Of a stretch of 64,000 bases of DNA, positions 24,201-35,793 are shown piece by piece. Under the pieces are notes generated by a model, which was not told where the DNA came from, did no database searches, and saw only the letters and a list, made by a program, of their open reading frames with translations. Both the position numbers and the translations under genes were made by a program. This DNA comes from Gavia stellata. Lineage: Eukaryota; Chordata; Aves; Gaviiformes; Gaviidae. Each line of letters opens with the position of its first letter. Position 1 is the first letter of the stretch. Location: NCBI RefSeq assembly GCF_030936135.1, contig NC_082616.1, positions 13,327,001 to 13,391,000 of the forward strand. Direction: 5' to 3'.

Positions 24201-27200
24201 TCAAATTAAAGAGAGGGAAGGTAGAAAGTAAGTGCTACTGAGCTGAAAATGCAGTTTTGCAGCATTTCCACTTACTTATTTCCTGGCTGTCAGGAAGACG
24301 TGTGAAGACTAGCTGCTGTCTGATCTCTCATCAGAACACCACGATGGAAATCCATCTTGGTGTGGCTGAGTGTTGAAAAGCTGTTGGCCAGATCTCCCTT
24401 CATGGGACAAGGCTGAGAGTTGAACTTAAGAGCAGAGCACCATGAAATAATAAAAGAGTAATTTCTTCCCATGGATGTAGTGACTAGCCATCATAAACAA
24501 CTTGATTCTAGTCCTTTGCTATCAACCTTAAAAGGAGGAAAAAAAAAAGAAAAAGCAAAAAGAGTGGCTCTGCAATGAGTACAGAAAATAGAAGACACGT
24601 TTTCTCCTTCCATACTGGAGAGGCCATATGAAGAAGCAGAAGTGACCTGGAGCTTTTTTTTCATAACATTTGTCCAACCTGATTTTTATCCCATTTGTGT
24701 AGCCTTTAGTTCAATAAATACAAGAGCCCTGTATGCTTTAATAAAACCATGCTAATGCCTTGCAGTTAATGGCGTGACCAGTAAAAGGAGTTACTTGTTC
24801 AGAATTGCGCAGGCAGAGCTGGGAAAGGCACTGAAATCTCCTGAAAACCAGGTTAATCCACAAGACATTATCTCTTTCAAGAAACATCCTCCAATATAAT
24901 TGTCAAGCTTTTCACTGAGAGCAAGCAGGTAACAATCACACACGACATGGGTGAGTATGCTAGGCTCATCTGAGTACTGAGGCAAGTTTTTACACAGTAA
25001 GAACTTTATCAAAATACAGTAATGAGGATGTAAAGCGAAGTGCAGTATTGGGGAATTACTGTATTGCTTCAGGAGAACTGACAAGTAGGACATAAGTCCC
25101 AGTTCTGAAGCTATTTCTTTGCCTGACATTGGTGTCTGTGCTCATGGAAATGGCAAGAGGCAGCTATCAGCCAGGAGTCAAAGGGTTCAACCTCCAGCCT
25201 TCTCAAAACGCACCCTCAGAGATTAAGTCACATCCCTTTGCCTGCTCCATTCATTCAGACGGTGGCTCTGCCTGTGCGACAATTCAAACAGTGCCAGACA
25301 GCAACAAGGTAAACCATTTTCTCGTTTGCAGGATGTCAGCATCTCGTCTCACCAATTTCAGGCCCCAGCAAATTAATGATCAGCTCTATTTTATTCTCAT
25401 ATTGGCAAGATCGCTCAGCCCAGGCTATCTGAAAGGACCAGGATCATTGTCCTATCCAGATGCAGGGAATATCCTCGCCTACAGCGATAATAGATGTTTG
25501 CCACATTCACGCTGAGCAGCGTAACATAGCCAGGAGGTTGCTCTTGAAGGGGAAATTATTTTTTCAGGGGGAGAGAGGGCAAGATGGCTCTGCAACATGT
25601 ACCAGGCAGGCACAGATTAGCAGTAGAGCAAGCGATGCTCACGGATAGCCAGCCTGAACAGCACCAGCAAGGCTATGTTGGAAAGGCTGCTTTTGGGGAA
25701 TCCCCAGAGGTGGGAAGGAGCAAGCATGGATTGCGCTGGCCTGGGATCCAGCTGCACCAGCTCTGCCTCGCAGCCCTGGGGAGCTGGCGCTCCCAGCTGC
25801 CTGGGATTTCTCTTGGTGCTCACCTTCCACTCAGCTTTTTGAGGTTCATGGTGTCTCTCTTGTGGCTTTTGACTGTATGAAGTTTTGGAGTATATGGCTT
25901 ACAGGATCAGGATAGCTGTCTACCTTGGCACTAGTGAATCCTGAACTAGGAAGCACTCTCTGTGACACCAAAATTTTGATGAAGATGGAATATCCTCTCT
26001 ATCTGGAAAATGAAGAGGTGGAACAAGGAGAGATTCTGCCTTACCGTAAATGGCAGGTTATGCCTGAGCCCAGAACAACTCAGGATCCCAATACCAGCCT
26101 TGCTACAGCTTGCAGAAAAACTAGTTGGCTCAGTTCTATGGGTTTTGTTCACTTACTGGTTTGTGGGTTTGTTTGGTGTTTTTTTTCTTTCCATGTGTGT
26201 AAGTATCTATGTCTCCTCTGCTCACTGTGTGAAAAAGTCATTAGGAAAACTAAACAAAACAACTAGGTCTGTTTTGCTTTTCAGCATTTTTCGCTGTGCC
26301 TCCTTCATGCAGTTTGATTCTTGTCTCTCTCCTCCTCTGTTATAAAACACAGCTGAGCGCCAATGTTGTTTTGCAAGTCGGAACAAGAAATCCGACTTGC
26401 AGCCCAAAGTGTAATATGCACAATACTGCCAAGGGATAAGATTTTGAATGTACTGAAGTAATTGCTGTCACATGTTATAAACTGAAACACGCATCATGTT
26501 TTAAGGTGAGAAAAGATCGCTCTGAAGTCATCAGTGAACATGACCAGGCTCTGGAGGGCTGAGGTGGATGCACCTCCACGGCTGGGAGACCGCACAGGTC
26601 TTCTTGTGGTGCAGCAGCAATGCGTTCAGCCCGCAGGAGATAGATCCCAGTGACTCATCTGCCTTTCCTGTAAAAAAGTGCTGCAGCTTCTCTTCTCCCT
26701 CCTGCAGAGCTCATGGAGATGTGGCAGGCTTCTAGGATAGGAGCCAGTGGAATAGGAAAGTCTCTTGATGTAGGAATCTTGGCTACCACGAGAGAAGCCA
26801 GCTGAAGGAATTAATAGGTGCTGCTCCTTGCTGCAGTTGCCAGGGTGTGAAAACAGATAAGCAAGTCTGTTCCCTATGCCCTCAGTATCTACTCAAGATG
26901 CTGGAGATCACAGTAACAGTTTTCCTCTGCACTTGCAATGGAAACAAGAAACAGGTGTTGTGATTTTTAGAGCTAAAGTAGATACTGCCCAGGCCCAGTC
27001 AAAACCAAATTATATGGGAAGGCTTCCCTCACCTCACCTCACCTCACCGGGGTGTACAACACAGCGATGCAGCAGCTTGGGGAAGGCTAAGTGCTATTTC
27101 TTGTCCAGACTAGTCAAGTCCTCTAGGGAGCCTTCTGCCAACACATTGGTCTCTGCCCCGCACCCATATGATAAAAAATATAGCCCAGCCACTCAGGGCT

Positions 27201-28379
27201 TGGGAAAATCTGCTTTTCTGCAGGCTTACTGTATGTATAGAAAAATCATGTCAAGCCCATGCTCACAGCTGGATTGAGGGGGGTCTCAATCAGGGATAAA
27301 TAAGAAATACAAGACATGAAACTTCACCCAGTATCTCAGGTACTTGAAAGGCTGTATGCGGCAAAGTCTTTTCCAGTAAATTTCCTCCAGTCCTTGGAGC
27401 TCAGTTCTGCTCCAGTTCGGCAGGGCTGGCTATGTCCTAACCTGCCTCTCATTTACTTCCTCTTGTTTGCTCTGGTTTTCCTCTGTGGCTGGCAGACACC
27501 TGACTGAACTGCTCCCAAACGCTCTCTGTAAGGGTAGCCAAGGGCTCTGACAGCTATGCCCAGCCAGGCATTGCAAAACTGGGCTTCTGTACCATCTACT
27601 AGGCTACCTGAATAAACGCCTGCAGCTTCCAGAGGTAGCAGGACTGAAAAGTCACTCGCAGTATCCCTTGTGATAAATGCTTTTTCATGTTGAAGTTGTG
27701 CGTGGTATGTATGGCAAGTGGAGCAGAAAGGTTTCAGTGGCCCTTGAGACAGCTTGCAGAACTCACCACTGCTTTCACAACCGGCAAGCAGGATTACTTC
27801 ACCTGCCTCCAGCTCACGCCAGAAAAGTTTCATGCCTCTGTCAGAAGACAGCTATAGATTACATGAAAGCTGCAGCAACAGAAGCTGCTCAGATCCATTA
27901 GGCGGCTGCATCCATGAGCCAGCCAGGGCTCTTATGCCTGAAGATTAGTGACCACTTTCGCAGAAGCCATGGATTAATGTAAATGTCACCACCTGTAAGT
28001 AAGACAGCATTGCTTTGTCCTACTTCCTCAAAGCTAAGTAGGCTTCATTTCAATGGTCTGAATTTTGGAATTGCTATAACCCCCTTTAGGGAGATTTTTC
28101 CACTGCTGTGTGTCTTTGAATACGTTCCTAATCACGCTTGACATGTCAGCTGCTGTCTTCAGTGTGGTTGCTGGCATTTTTAATGGGTACTCTATTTACA
28201 GAGAAAGCAGCTGCCAGACTGGAAGGAAAATCTTGCTCTCGTTGTTGTGTTACTTAAATAACTTGCACTGAAGTAAATCTAATAAACTTGTGAAACACTG
28301 AGTGTTTAAGATCCTGGAATGAACTGTGCAACGTGCACATCCTAACGGCATCGAAGCTGTAATTTATTCACTCCAGTTC
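18261..28379. other. Intergenic, no gene recognised
   Basis: No exon with convincing splice signals and no mobile element was recognised here. Simple sequence includes an A-rich tract at 20401-20440, an A/G-rich tract at 24538-24562 and a (CCTCA)n run at 27027-27048. The stretch around 22150-22330 is rich in TAAT, GATTA and ATTAAA words and could be a developmental enhancer, but this rests on appearance only. Open frames such as plus 26876-27277 and minus 27453-27833 show no family resemblance. Confidence 0.4.
27027..27048. repeat. (CCTCA)n short tandem repeat
   Basis: There are four full copies of the pentamer plus two bases. It is a short microsatellite in intergenic DNA upstream of the RIN2 CpG island. 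Confidence 0.85.
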
Positions 28380-28959
28380 GTCAGCTGAGGTCAGCGAAAA
28401 GAGTTCATCGGACGAGTCCCACAGCCGGCAAAACGGAAAGGCATCCGAGAACGCCGCCGCTCCCCCCCGAAGGTAACGCCGTGCCCGGGCCGGCGGTGGC
28501 GCCGGCTCCGCGCGCTGCCAGGGCCACCTCTGCGGGACGAAGGCGGCGGGGCGGCCCCGCGGAGCAGCAGCGCCGGCGCCCTGCCCGCTTTTACGGCCGG
28601 TCGGTGAGAGGAGCGGCCCAGGCATGGCCGTGCCCGGGCTCCGGGAGCGCCTCTGGCGCACGCCCCGCCTCTCCGTCCCCGGGGTCTCCCCGGTGCCGTT
28701 ACCGGCGCCTCCCGCTGCGCCCGGCCAGGAGGGAGCAGCAGCCGGAGGGGCGAGCGGCGCCGGGAAGCTCCCCTCCGCAGCCCCCGCGCCGCGCGGCGCC
28801 GCCTCCCGCGGCCCGGGGCAGGATCGCGCCGCCAGCCCGGCCGTGCGGAGCGCCCCGGGCCCGGCGGCTGCACCGGGCGGGCCAGGAGCGGAGCGGGAGG
28901 CAGGCGCACGGCGCAGGCGCCCGGCCCCAGGCGGGAGCTGGCTGCGGGGTGAAGGGAGG

Positions 28960-29086
28960 GGCGGCCCGAGCGGAGCGGAGCGGCGCGGCGCGGCGGGCGC
29001 AAAGCCGCGGCCCCTCCCCGTCCCTCGGCCCGGCCCGGCCGGGGGCGGCTCCCGCCAGTGCTGCCCGTTCCTGGCCGGGGCGCGAG
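28960..29086 (+). other. RIN2: Candidate RIN2 non-coding first exon, form A (5' limit unknown)
   Basis: The sequence ends in GCGAG|GTAAGG, a near-consensus splice donor with GT at 29087-29088. The transcription start cannot be seen, so the left limit given is nominal. It would be 5' UTR, since the RIN2 start codon is in the exon at 60430. It may be an alternative to form B, or B may contain it if the first donor is skipped. Confidence 0.4.
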
Positions 29087-29142
29087 GTAAGGGGCGGGCG
29101 AGGCGCGGGGGTCGGGCAGCTGAGGGGACCGCGGGGCGGGGG

Positions 29143-29164
29143 GCGTGCGTGCGTGCGTGCGTGC
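29143..29164. repeat. (GCGT)n microsatellite in CpG island
   Basis: Five tandem GCGT units plus two bases form a strictly alternating purine-pyrimidine run with potential to adopt Z-DNA near the promoter. Confidence 0.85.
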
Positions 29165-29289
29165 GGGCGGACCCCGGGCGGGGCGGCGCGGCGCTGCGCT
29201 GCGCTGCGGGGGACGGGCCGGGGCGCGCCCCGCGCGGGGCCGGAGCCGGGCGGCGGGGGCCCGCGAGGACGGAGCTGCGGTAGACGTTT

Positions 29290-29449
29290 GAAACCCCCTC
29301 CCCGAACACGCGCCGCGGGAGACGAGGGCCGCGGAGCAGGCCGGGGCGGCGGCGGCGGCGGTGGCGGTGCCGGGCGCGGGCTGAGCCCCGGCGGCCGCTG
29401 GTGCTGCGGGGTGCTGGGAAGTATCGCCCTCTGCCCCGCCGGGACGCAG
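29290..29449 (+). other. RIN2: Candidate RIN2 non-coding first exon, form B (5' limit unknown)
   Basis: The sequence ends in CGCAG|GTGAGG, a strong donor with GT at 29450-29451. It includes a short GGC repeat (five perfect units at 29345-29359, then GGT/GGC/GGT). The start site is not determined and the left limit is nominal. It would be a 5' UTR exon spliced to the start-codon exon at 60430 or to an unseen intermediate exon. Confidence 0.4.
29345..29368 (+). repeat. GGC/GGT triplet repeat in presumed 5' UTR
   Basis: Five GGC units are followed by GGT GGC GGT. It is a short CGG-type repeat in a CpG-island 5' UTR. Confidence 0.8.
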
Positions 29450-32400
29450 GTGAGGAGCCAGGCTGCAGCCGGTGCTCTCTTCGTCGCCCCCTTCCCCAGC
29501 TGGGCCGCCGCCTTCTCCTGCGGTGGCGGCGGGCAAGGGAAGGCCGGGTCGGGCCCGTCTCCTCGCGGCCGTTCCCGGGGGACGCGCTCCAGGGCCCGCG
29601 CACCCCGCGCTGGTGCTCGGCCGCTCGGCGCCAGGCCTCTGCTCGGGGGCTGGGGGCCGCCGCCTGCCTGGCCGGGGAGCCCGCTCGCGTGCTTCCAGCT
29701 GCACCGTCGGGCCAGCCTCCCTCCTGCTGCCCTTCCCTTCGGAGTAAGTAGGTCATGCAGGCTTGGACGGAGATGCTTGGTGCGTGTGTGCAGTCTAGCC
29801 CGGCGCGGGGCCTGTGGGCAGTACAGCAGCACATGCTGTAAACAGTAGCGTAGCCAGGCTTAAGGAAGAGTTCTCAGTCTGGGCATCTGCATCCCTTTTC
29901 TGGCTGGAATAGGGGCTCCTGGGGCCCAAAAGATGGGGATACAACGTATGTCATGCCAGTTCCTCCTCTTAAATATTTCCTTATAAATATTATGGTAAAA
30001 TTTTATTTTAAATCACACGGGACTGATTTGATAGATGTGGAAAGCAGAAGGTGTACTTTCCTTTGTTAGCTTGATTCCTTTGTCTTCTCATCCTTCCAAG
30101 CTACTCAGCTCACATTTGTTTTATTTGCTTATTTCCTAAAGTGTAACTCTTAAGCCCTTTTAAGTGAGGAACATCTTTATGTGCCTTTGCCAGCACAGCT
30201 GTGATGGTGAGGATTGAGCAGAACACCATTTCCACCTGGTATTTCTGTGTGGGCAAAACCCCCTGGGGGTAAACAGGCCAGTGCTTGGGGGGGTGCCCTT
30301 TCTCCCTTCAACACAGCTTGTGAGGAACAGCTGAGGGACTTGTCAAGTGGCTGGAGTCAGTTGTGCTTGCCGAAGTGCATGTTTGTCCGGGTGTAGGCTA
30401 TAGGGCTGATGAGGCAGTGCTTAGAAGGGCAGGTACTCCGAGCTGTAGACTCCACCACTCCACAGCCACTCTGTCTTCAATTCAGCTATGTTTGTGCTGG
30501 CTCTGTGAGTAATTCTGTGTTTTGCTGGGGTAAAATAGGCCAGTATAGCGGTGGAACCGAGCTCTTGCCTTTCCTCAGGCCAGATTGATGTTAAGTTTCA
30601 GTAGTTTTAGATCTATTTAGCTCTGAAAACACTTAGTTGTTAACAGCTTGCTTGGGACCTGAATATTTAATTAGATGAGCAGGAAGACTATGGTAAATAG
30701 AGTTGTCTGTTAATCACACAGCTATGCAAGAAAATTGTGCTGTGATTCTGAAGACATTTATATGGAAGTCACCTGTGTTTTACCATATGTAATCCTAGGA
30801 TGCATTTAATTTAATTGAGAGGCTTTGTATTCGCTTCACTGTCTTATTCTTTGTGTTAATTAAATACATAAACTAAGTAATAATTGCCAGGAATATCAGC
30901 AATATTGACTCTTCTGAAAATGATGGTGGAACAGCTATGTGGAACAAGATTCCTTTATGTTACCAGGAATGCATTAACTAAATGGGTTTTGAGGCTAACA
31001 TTTCTTCAGTGGATTTCTGTGGGTTTCAGTCTGCTTATATTTGGTAAACTTGTAAATACTTGGATTTTTTGTTTGTTTTTGCCCCTCACCAGGTTTGGGA
31101 TCAGACAGTACTTTTGGAAATGAGCTTCCAGTGAAGGTATCCCTGGTAGGTCAGTCTGTCAAGACTGAGTTGTGCCGTAGCTGTAATGCAGGTTTCCTCT
31201 CTGGCTAAAGCTTTAAAAGGAGAGCTAGCGTAAATAGTAGTCTGTGCTGAGAAATTGATCCTGTTAGGTTCAGGATTTCGAGGTTGCTTGGAAAAACTTC
31301 TTGTGGCTTGAGAACCTTTTGTGCTGAATAAGATGCAAACCCAGGAAAGCATAATCTCTGCTATTCAGAGCACAGGTGGCACAACTGTGGGTGGGTTTTC
31401 TTTTTCCAGAAGTTGAAATCCTCTTGTGTCAGGGCTATGCCACATGAGTGCTATGAGGCTGTGCTCCTGGCGTGGCTGGGTAAGGTATATTGGGGGAGGG
31501 CGATGGCTCTTGTGCCTGACTGCGGTGGATTGCTTTCTCACCTTCTTGCGCTCCCAGCCAACTTGGTGTCCCTTGCTTCAGCTGGGAGGTGTGGTCATGG
31601 CCTCTGTGTGAAACTGTGCTCCAGTGTCCCTCTCCCTAGCTCACTGAAGCATATAGTGTGTCATCAGCTGTGTGAGGGTTTTGGTGTGTGGCTAACAGGA
31701 CCAGGAAAGTTTGCTGCTGTTGCTCTCAAGTATGTCTAATGTAGAAGACGACTAGCACTTTTATTTAAGGCTCGGGGGCATTTTTGGATTGTTTATAAAG
31801 ATAGATCAAACGTAGTAGTTACTATTCATTCAATGCCTTAGTATGGTGACTGAATTTTTCCCAAGGGAGCTACTGCTTAAAAAAAAAAAAAAAAAGGCGG
31901 AACAGTGCTGTCAATATAGCAGTTAAGAGCTTCTGTTATCTACTAGAGTAATGTAGCTGTCGCATTGTAGTGGTAAGTAATGTAATTCATCTCCCATCAG
32001 CAGGAGGGAAATTGATAGAGTATTATATGAAGTAGATATGGTCTCAGTCCTTTTCTTAACACACATTACCAAACTGGTGTCACAGCTTATTAGCCCTGTA
32101 GAATCACTGAGGGGCTCTGGATCAGGAGCTGAAAGGGGCTCAACAGCAAAATCTTGGTCTTAACCTTCCAGACATAGTGACTCCAAGCACAGAGTGGAGA
32201 AACATACAGAAAACTGGTTCTGTGGTCATGTGTATTGCAGGCTCCATGGTTGTGCCTGACTTGCCTGTGGCTCTAAATACTTGGCATACCATATAGATCT
32301 CGAAAATAAGAGGTTCACATACCTCTAATCTGTAATTGGAGATTTATCAAGATGTGTCTCTCAAAACTCTAAAATTCCTTACTTAAGAGTTGCTTGGGGA

Positions 32401-32959
32401 GAATGCTAAGCGGAGTCAAGTGTTGCCAGTTAAATTGTTCATTTCATTTAAATCACTTATTCAATTGGTAGTCTGTATCAGGAGAGGGGATGGAAGTGTA
32501 ACTAAATATTTGTCACCCTGTGTTAAATGGGGTCATTGTGTAACAAAACACAGAGGTGATGTAGTAGGAATTGGATGGATATGAGGCTCTAATTTCCAAT
32601 ACATGTCTTAGTTTAGAACACTGAAAATAAAATTCCTGACACATAAAATGCTATAGCAAGACACTTAATGCAATACAGTTATCCCATATCTTCTTATGGA
32701 GCACGTTACTGAGAGCTGGGAAGGATGTCATGTCTACTTCTTGGCATTTATGGTGCTTATGACCTAGAGTAGGACTACTTATGGTCATTAGTTTTATCTG
32801 ATATTCTACCACCTGCAGTTACCCATCTGAAGGCACGCCGGTTCAGCCTACCATACTTGCTCAGGGGTCTGAGTATGTGCAGTTTGAGCAGGACAAGGAG
32901 AAAGGGCTGGCAGGGATGTGGAATTTCCTTTGTTTCTCAGCTGCTGTGAGCTGCAACAC

Positions 32960-32997
32960 GGTTTGTTTGTGGAAGGGCGGTTTGTTTGTGGAAGGGC
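32960..32997. repeat. 19-bp perfect tandem duplication
   Basis: Two exact copies of a 19-base unit beginning GGTTTGTTTG and ending AAGGGC (32960-32978 and 32979-32997) sit in RIN2 intron 1. Confidence 0.95.
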
Positions 32998-35214
32998 GGC
33001 TGCTACCACTTCACATTCTTGGCTGTAGAGTCTGAAGTGCTTACGTGGGCTGATCCTGCTTTTGGTCCAGGCCCTGTGTGATACTTACCTGTCAGTGGAG
33101 GCATTCTATTCTATAACCCAGCCTGTTTTAATTTGTCTTAGAGGGCCTCTTGTAGATGGACCAAGACAAACACGCAGTCTTTTCTCTCCCTTCTTGTTCC
33201 ACAACGCTGCCACAGAAATGAAAGGTGATGAAGGACCTACCAGGCATCATGGCGAGTCTCAGCCCATGGCTGCCTCCACACTGGACTGGCTGCACTGAAA
33301 AGCACCCGCTCTCTCCGCTGATGATGTGGTTGGCAAGATGGATACAAAGGTTCGTGGAGCGTGTGCTCAAGTCCTTTCTTCATCTGGGCGCTGCGCTACT
33401 TGACACAGTCGCAGCAGCCGTTGTGAAAAGCGTGTGTAAAATGTGCGCTACTGCTCTGCGAGCAGGTGGTGTGTGTGGAGCCGCCTCGTGAGAATACAGT
33501 GACAGGGAGGCGTTCGTGCAGCACAGGCCGTTTTGTGAGATGTCACCCCATGGCGCTTTGTCAGAGAGGATAAGGGTCGGCTCATTAAGCAGCAAATGTT
33601 GTCCTGATGGGTGTGCTCTCTGGCCTGTCCAGCTGGGCAGCAGTGGGCTTGCAGCTGTGGGTCTGGCTGGTGGTGGCGGAGGTGAGGGCCTCCCCCTCGG
33701 TGGCAGCAGCCTGTGCCCCCAGTGCTCCCTGTGGCATGGGCAGGCGTGGCGGCCCCGGGCTGGCCCCATTGCTCCAGCAGCTCTGGCCCTGCCTCCCCTT
33801 TGATGCCCATCTTGTGGAAACAGGGCTGGTCTGCCTTTCCTGTCCTAGGGTGTCCTGGCTGAGCAGAGCTCCTGGGCGGGAGCTGGAGGAGCAGGATGTT
33901 AGTGAAGGGGCTGGTGGCTGGGAGGGGGGCTGTTTGGCTCAGCGGTGGGTAGGGGGGTAACTCCGAAACCCGCACCTGGCGCCCGAGGAGGCGGAGGAAG
34001 CAGGGTAGGAGTCTTGGCACAGAAATGTTATAACTGCCTTCTTCCAGCCAAGTGTTGTTGCCTAAAGTTTTCAGGCAAAACAAAAAGCAGAATTAATGTA
34101 GCATAGCATTCCCAGGATCTCTAATGCTTGCAAAGTCCATGGTTTGTGAGGATCATTCTTCAGTCGAAGGAGGGTGGGCCTAGTTCTCTCTTAACAGAGT
34201 AAGTATAAAACTTACTGTCAACTTCAAGGGAGTTGTTCCTGAATTTATGCTATTAGTCGTTAACGCTGAATCAGGCCCAAGGGCTTGGTTTTATCCTTGT
34301 AATTCTTTGTTGCCTTTTGTAGTTTTTATGACCCTCTGTATGTAAAGCCCATGCTTAAGTCTTTTAAATAAAATTGAAAATTTTGCAGGATGGCTAAAGC
34401 CATATTTCTGTCCATTTTGGTTTTTTCTCACACATCATTTATTGAAAGATTGCAGAAAGATTTAAACAGGTTCTCTAAGAAAAGTGACTAAAATTTATTG
34501 TCTTGTAATTGCAAGATTGATAATGTATCCATTCGTTGTGTGCTTAGGAGAAGTTGGAATATTTTTTTTTGTCTGCTTTTCAGTCTAAGTTTGATTTTTT
34601 TTTTTCAATTATTTGAAAATGGTCATCTGTCTACTGCAGTGCTGTGAAAAGAAGCTAGCTGATGAAGCAGGTGTGGATTTTTGGTGGTTTTGTTTTTCTG
34701 CCTTGATCAGCAGAGAGAAATTATACATGAAGGAAAAGAAATTGTGGAGCTGCAGTCACATTCTCTCAGTAGGTTCATTCTGGAAATGCTTCATTTTTGG
34801 AAATGCTTTTCTAAACAATTAGCTCAGTCGAAAATTACTGACTGTTAAAGCTATACTGTTCCCTTTGAAGCTGGTAGGGATTCTACCATCAGTGTGAATA
34901 TGGGAGAGGAGTATGAAGATCTTGCCATGATAGAGCGAAAGTAGCAAAAGGAAGTTATTGGAGTCCTACCAGTCCTCTGGCAGTAATAACAGTATTTTGT
35001 GATATGTAATTATCATATATGATTTGGAATTAGCCAACCCATTTGTGTTGGGTGTTGCATGAAAAGACTGTTAATGATGCTGCACAATGGAGGATTCTCG
35101 TCTGTGAAGATGATGTGTAACAAGAGGGTAGGATGAGACAAAGGAAGTGTGTTTTTCCTCCCGATCTTGGAACAGGGTTTCTAAGATAACCTTGTAAATG
35201 AAAGTTCTTGGAAG

Positions 35215-35221
35215 ATGTCTT
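35215..35221. repeat. Left target-site duplication of LTR
   Basis: ATGTCTT lies immediately outside the LTR start and is repeated exactly at 35794-35800 outside the other end. Seven bases is longer than the 4-6 usual for retroviral integration. Confidence 0.6.
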
Positions 35222-35793
35222 TGGTGGGTTGACCTTGGCTGGATGCCAGGTGCCACCAGGCTGCTCTATCACTCCCCTCCTCAGCAGGACACAGAGGGAG
35301 AAAACAAGAAAAAAACCTCGTGGTTCAAGATAAAGGTAGTTTAATACAGCAAAAGCAAAGGAAAACAAAAGATTTATTCTCTACTTCCCATCAGCAGGCG
35401 ATGTCCAGCTGCTTCCGAGGAAGCAGGGCTTCAGTACACGTAGCGGTTGCTCTAGAAGAGAAACGTAAATAACTAATTACACACACACACACACACCCCC
35501 CCCCCAGCCCCTTCTTCTTGTGTTAGCTTTTGTTGCTGAGCAGATGTCATATGGTATGGAATATCTGTTTGGGTCAGCTATCCTGGCTATGTCCCCTTCC
35601 AAGATCTTGCCCACTCCCAGCCTACTGCTGAGGGGGGAATGTTGGAGAGACAGCCTTGATGCTGTGGAGCACTGCTCAGCAGTACCCAAAACACTGGTGC
35701 CTTATCAACACCCTTCTAGCTGCCAGTAGAAAGCGCAGCACTATGAAGGCTGCCATGGGGAAAATTAACTCCATCTCAGCTAGACTCAATACA
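35222..35793 (-). mobile_element. Solo LTR of an avian endogenous retrovirus (ERV-L-like)
   Basis: This is a 572-base element running TG...CA (plus strand TGGTGGGTTG to CTCAATACA). It resembles a widespread avian LTR family, recognised by the stretches GGATGCCAGGTGCC, CTATCACTCCCC, GGTATGGAATATC and AAAATTAACTCCATCTCAGC. By comparison with that family the sense strand is the minus strand. In that direction an AATAAA signal lies at 35373-35378, in the R/U5 region. No gag, pol or env sequence adjoins it, so it is a solitary LTR left by recombination. A perfect 7-bp direct repeat (ATGTCTT, 35215-35221 and 35794-35800) abuts both ends. The assignment to ERV-L is from memory; an ERV-K family is the alternative. 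Confidence 0.78.
35479..35505. repeat. (AC)n followed by C10 inside the LTR
   Basis: Nine AC units (35479-35496) run into ten C (35496-35505). It lies within the LTR, where related copies as I recall them carry G/A-rich sequence, so it is probably an expansion after or near insertion. Confidence 0.85.

Larger units (their letters stand above)
28380..29790 (+). promoter_or_regulatory. RIN2: CpG island, probable RIN2 promoter
   Basis: About 1.4 kb of very GC-rich, CpG-dense DNA stands out sharply from the AT-rich flanks. It contains many GC-box-like words (GGGGCGGG) and no obvious TATA box, as in broad housekeeping-type promoters. Two strong splice donors lie on the plus strand (after 29086 and 29449) and none as good was seen on the minus strand. 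This points to rightward transcription into RIN2, whose start-codon exon lies 31 kb downstream. Long open frames cover the island in several frames on both strands (up to 488 codons). They are a by-product of GC content and encode only Ala/Arg/Pro/Gly-rich sequence. Confidence 0.8.
29450..35221 (+). other. RIN2: RIN2 intron 1, first part
   Basis: This is presumed intronic sequence between the CpG island and the solo LTR. It contains an A-run at 31879-31896, a 19-bp tandem duplication (32960-32997), and a locally CpG-rich open frame near 33225-33491 described as a finding. Two stretches with good acceptor and donor pairs (31093-31136 and 31410-31479) could be cryptic or alternative 5' exons. 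No CR1 was recognised. Confidence 0.5.

Noticed and set aside
28368..29848. Very long open frames on both strands (up to 488 codons) at the CpG island
   Set aside because: Stops are rare because of GC content. The frames overlap in several phases, encode only Ala/Arg/Pro/Gly-rich sequence, and no domain is recognisable. The island reads better as promoter plus 5' UTR.
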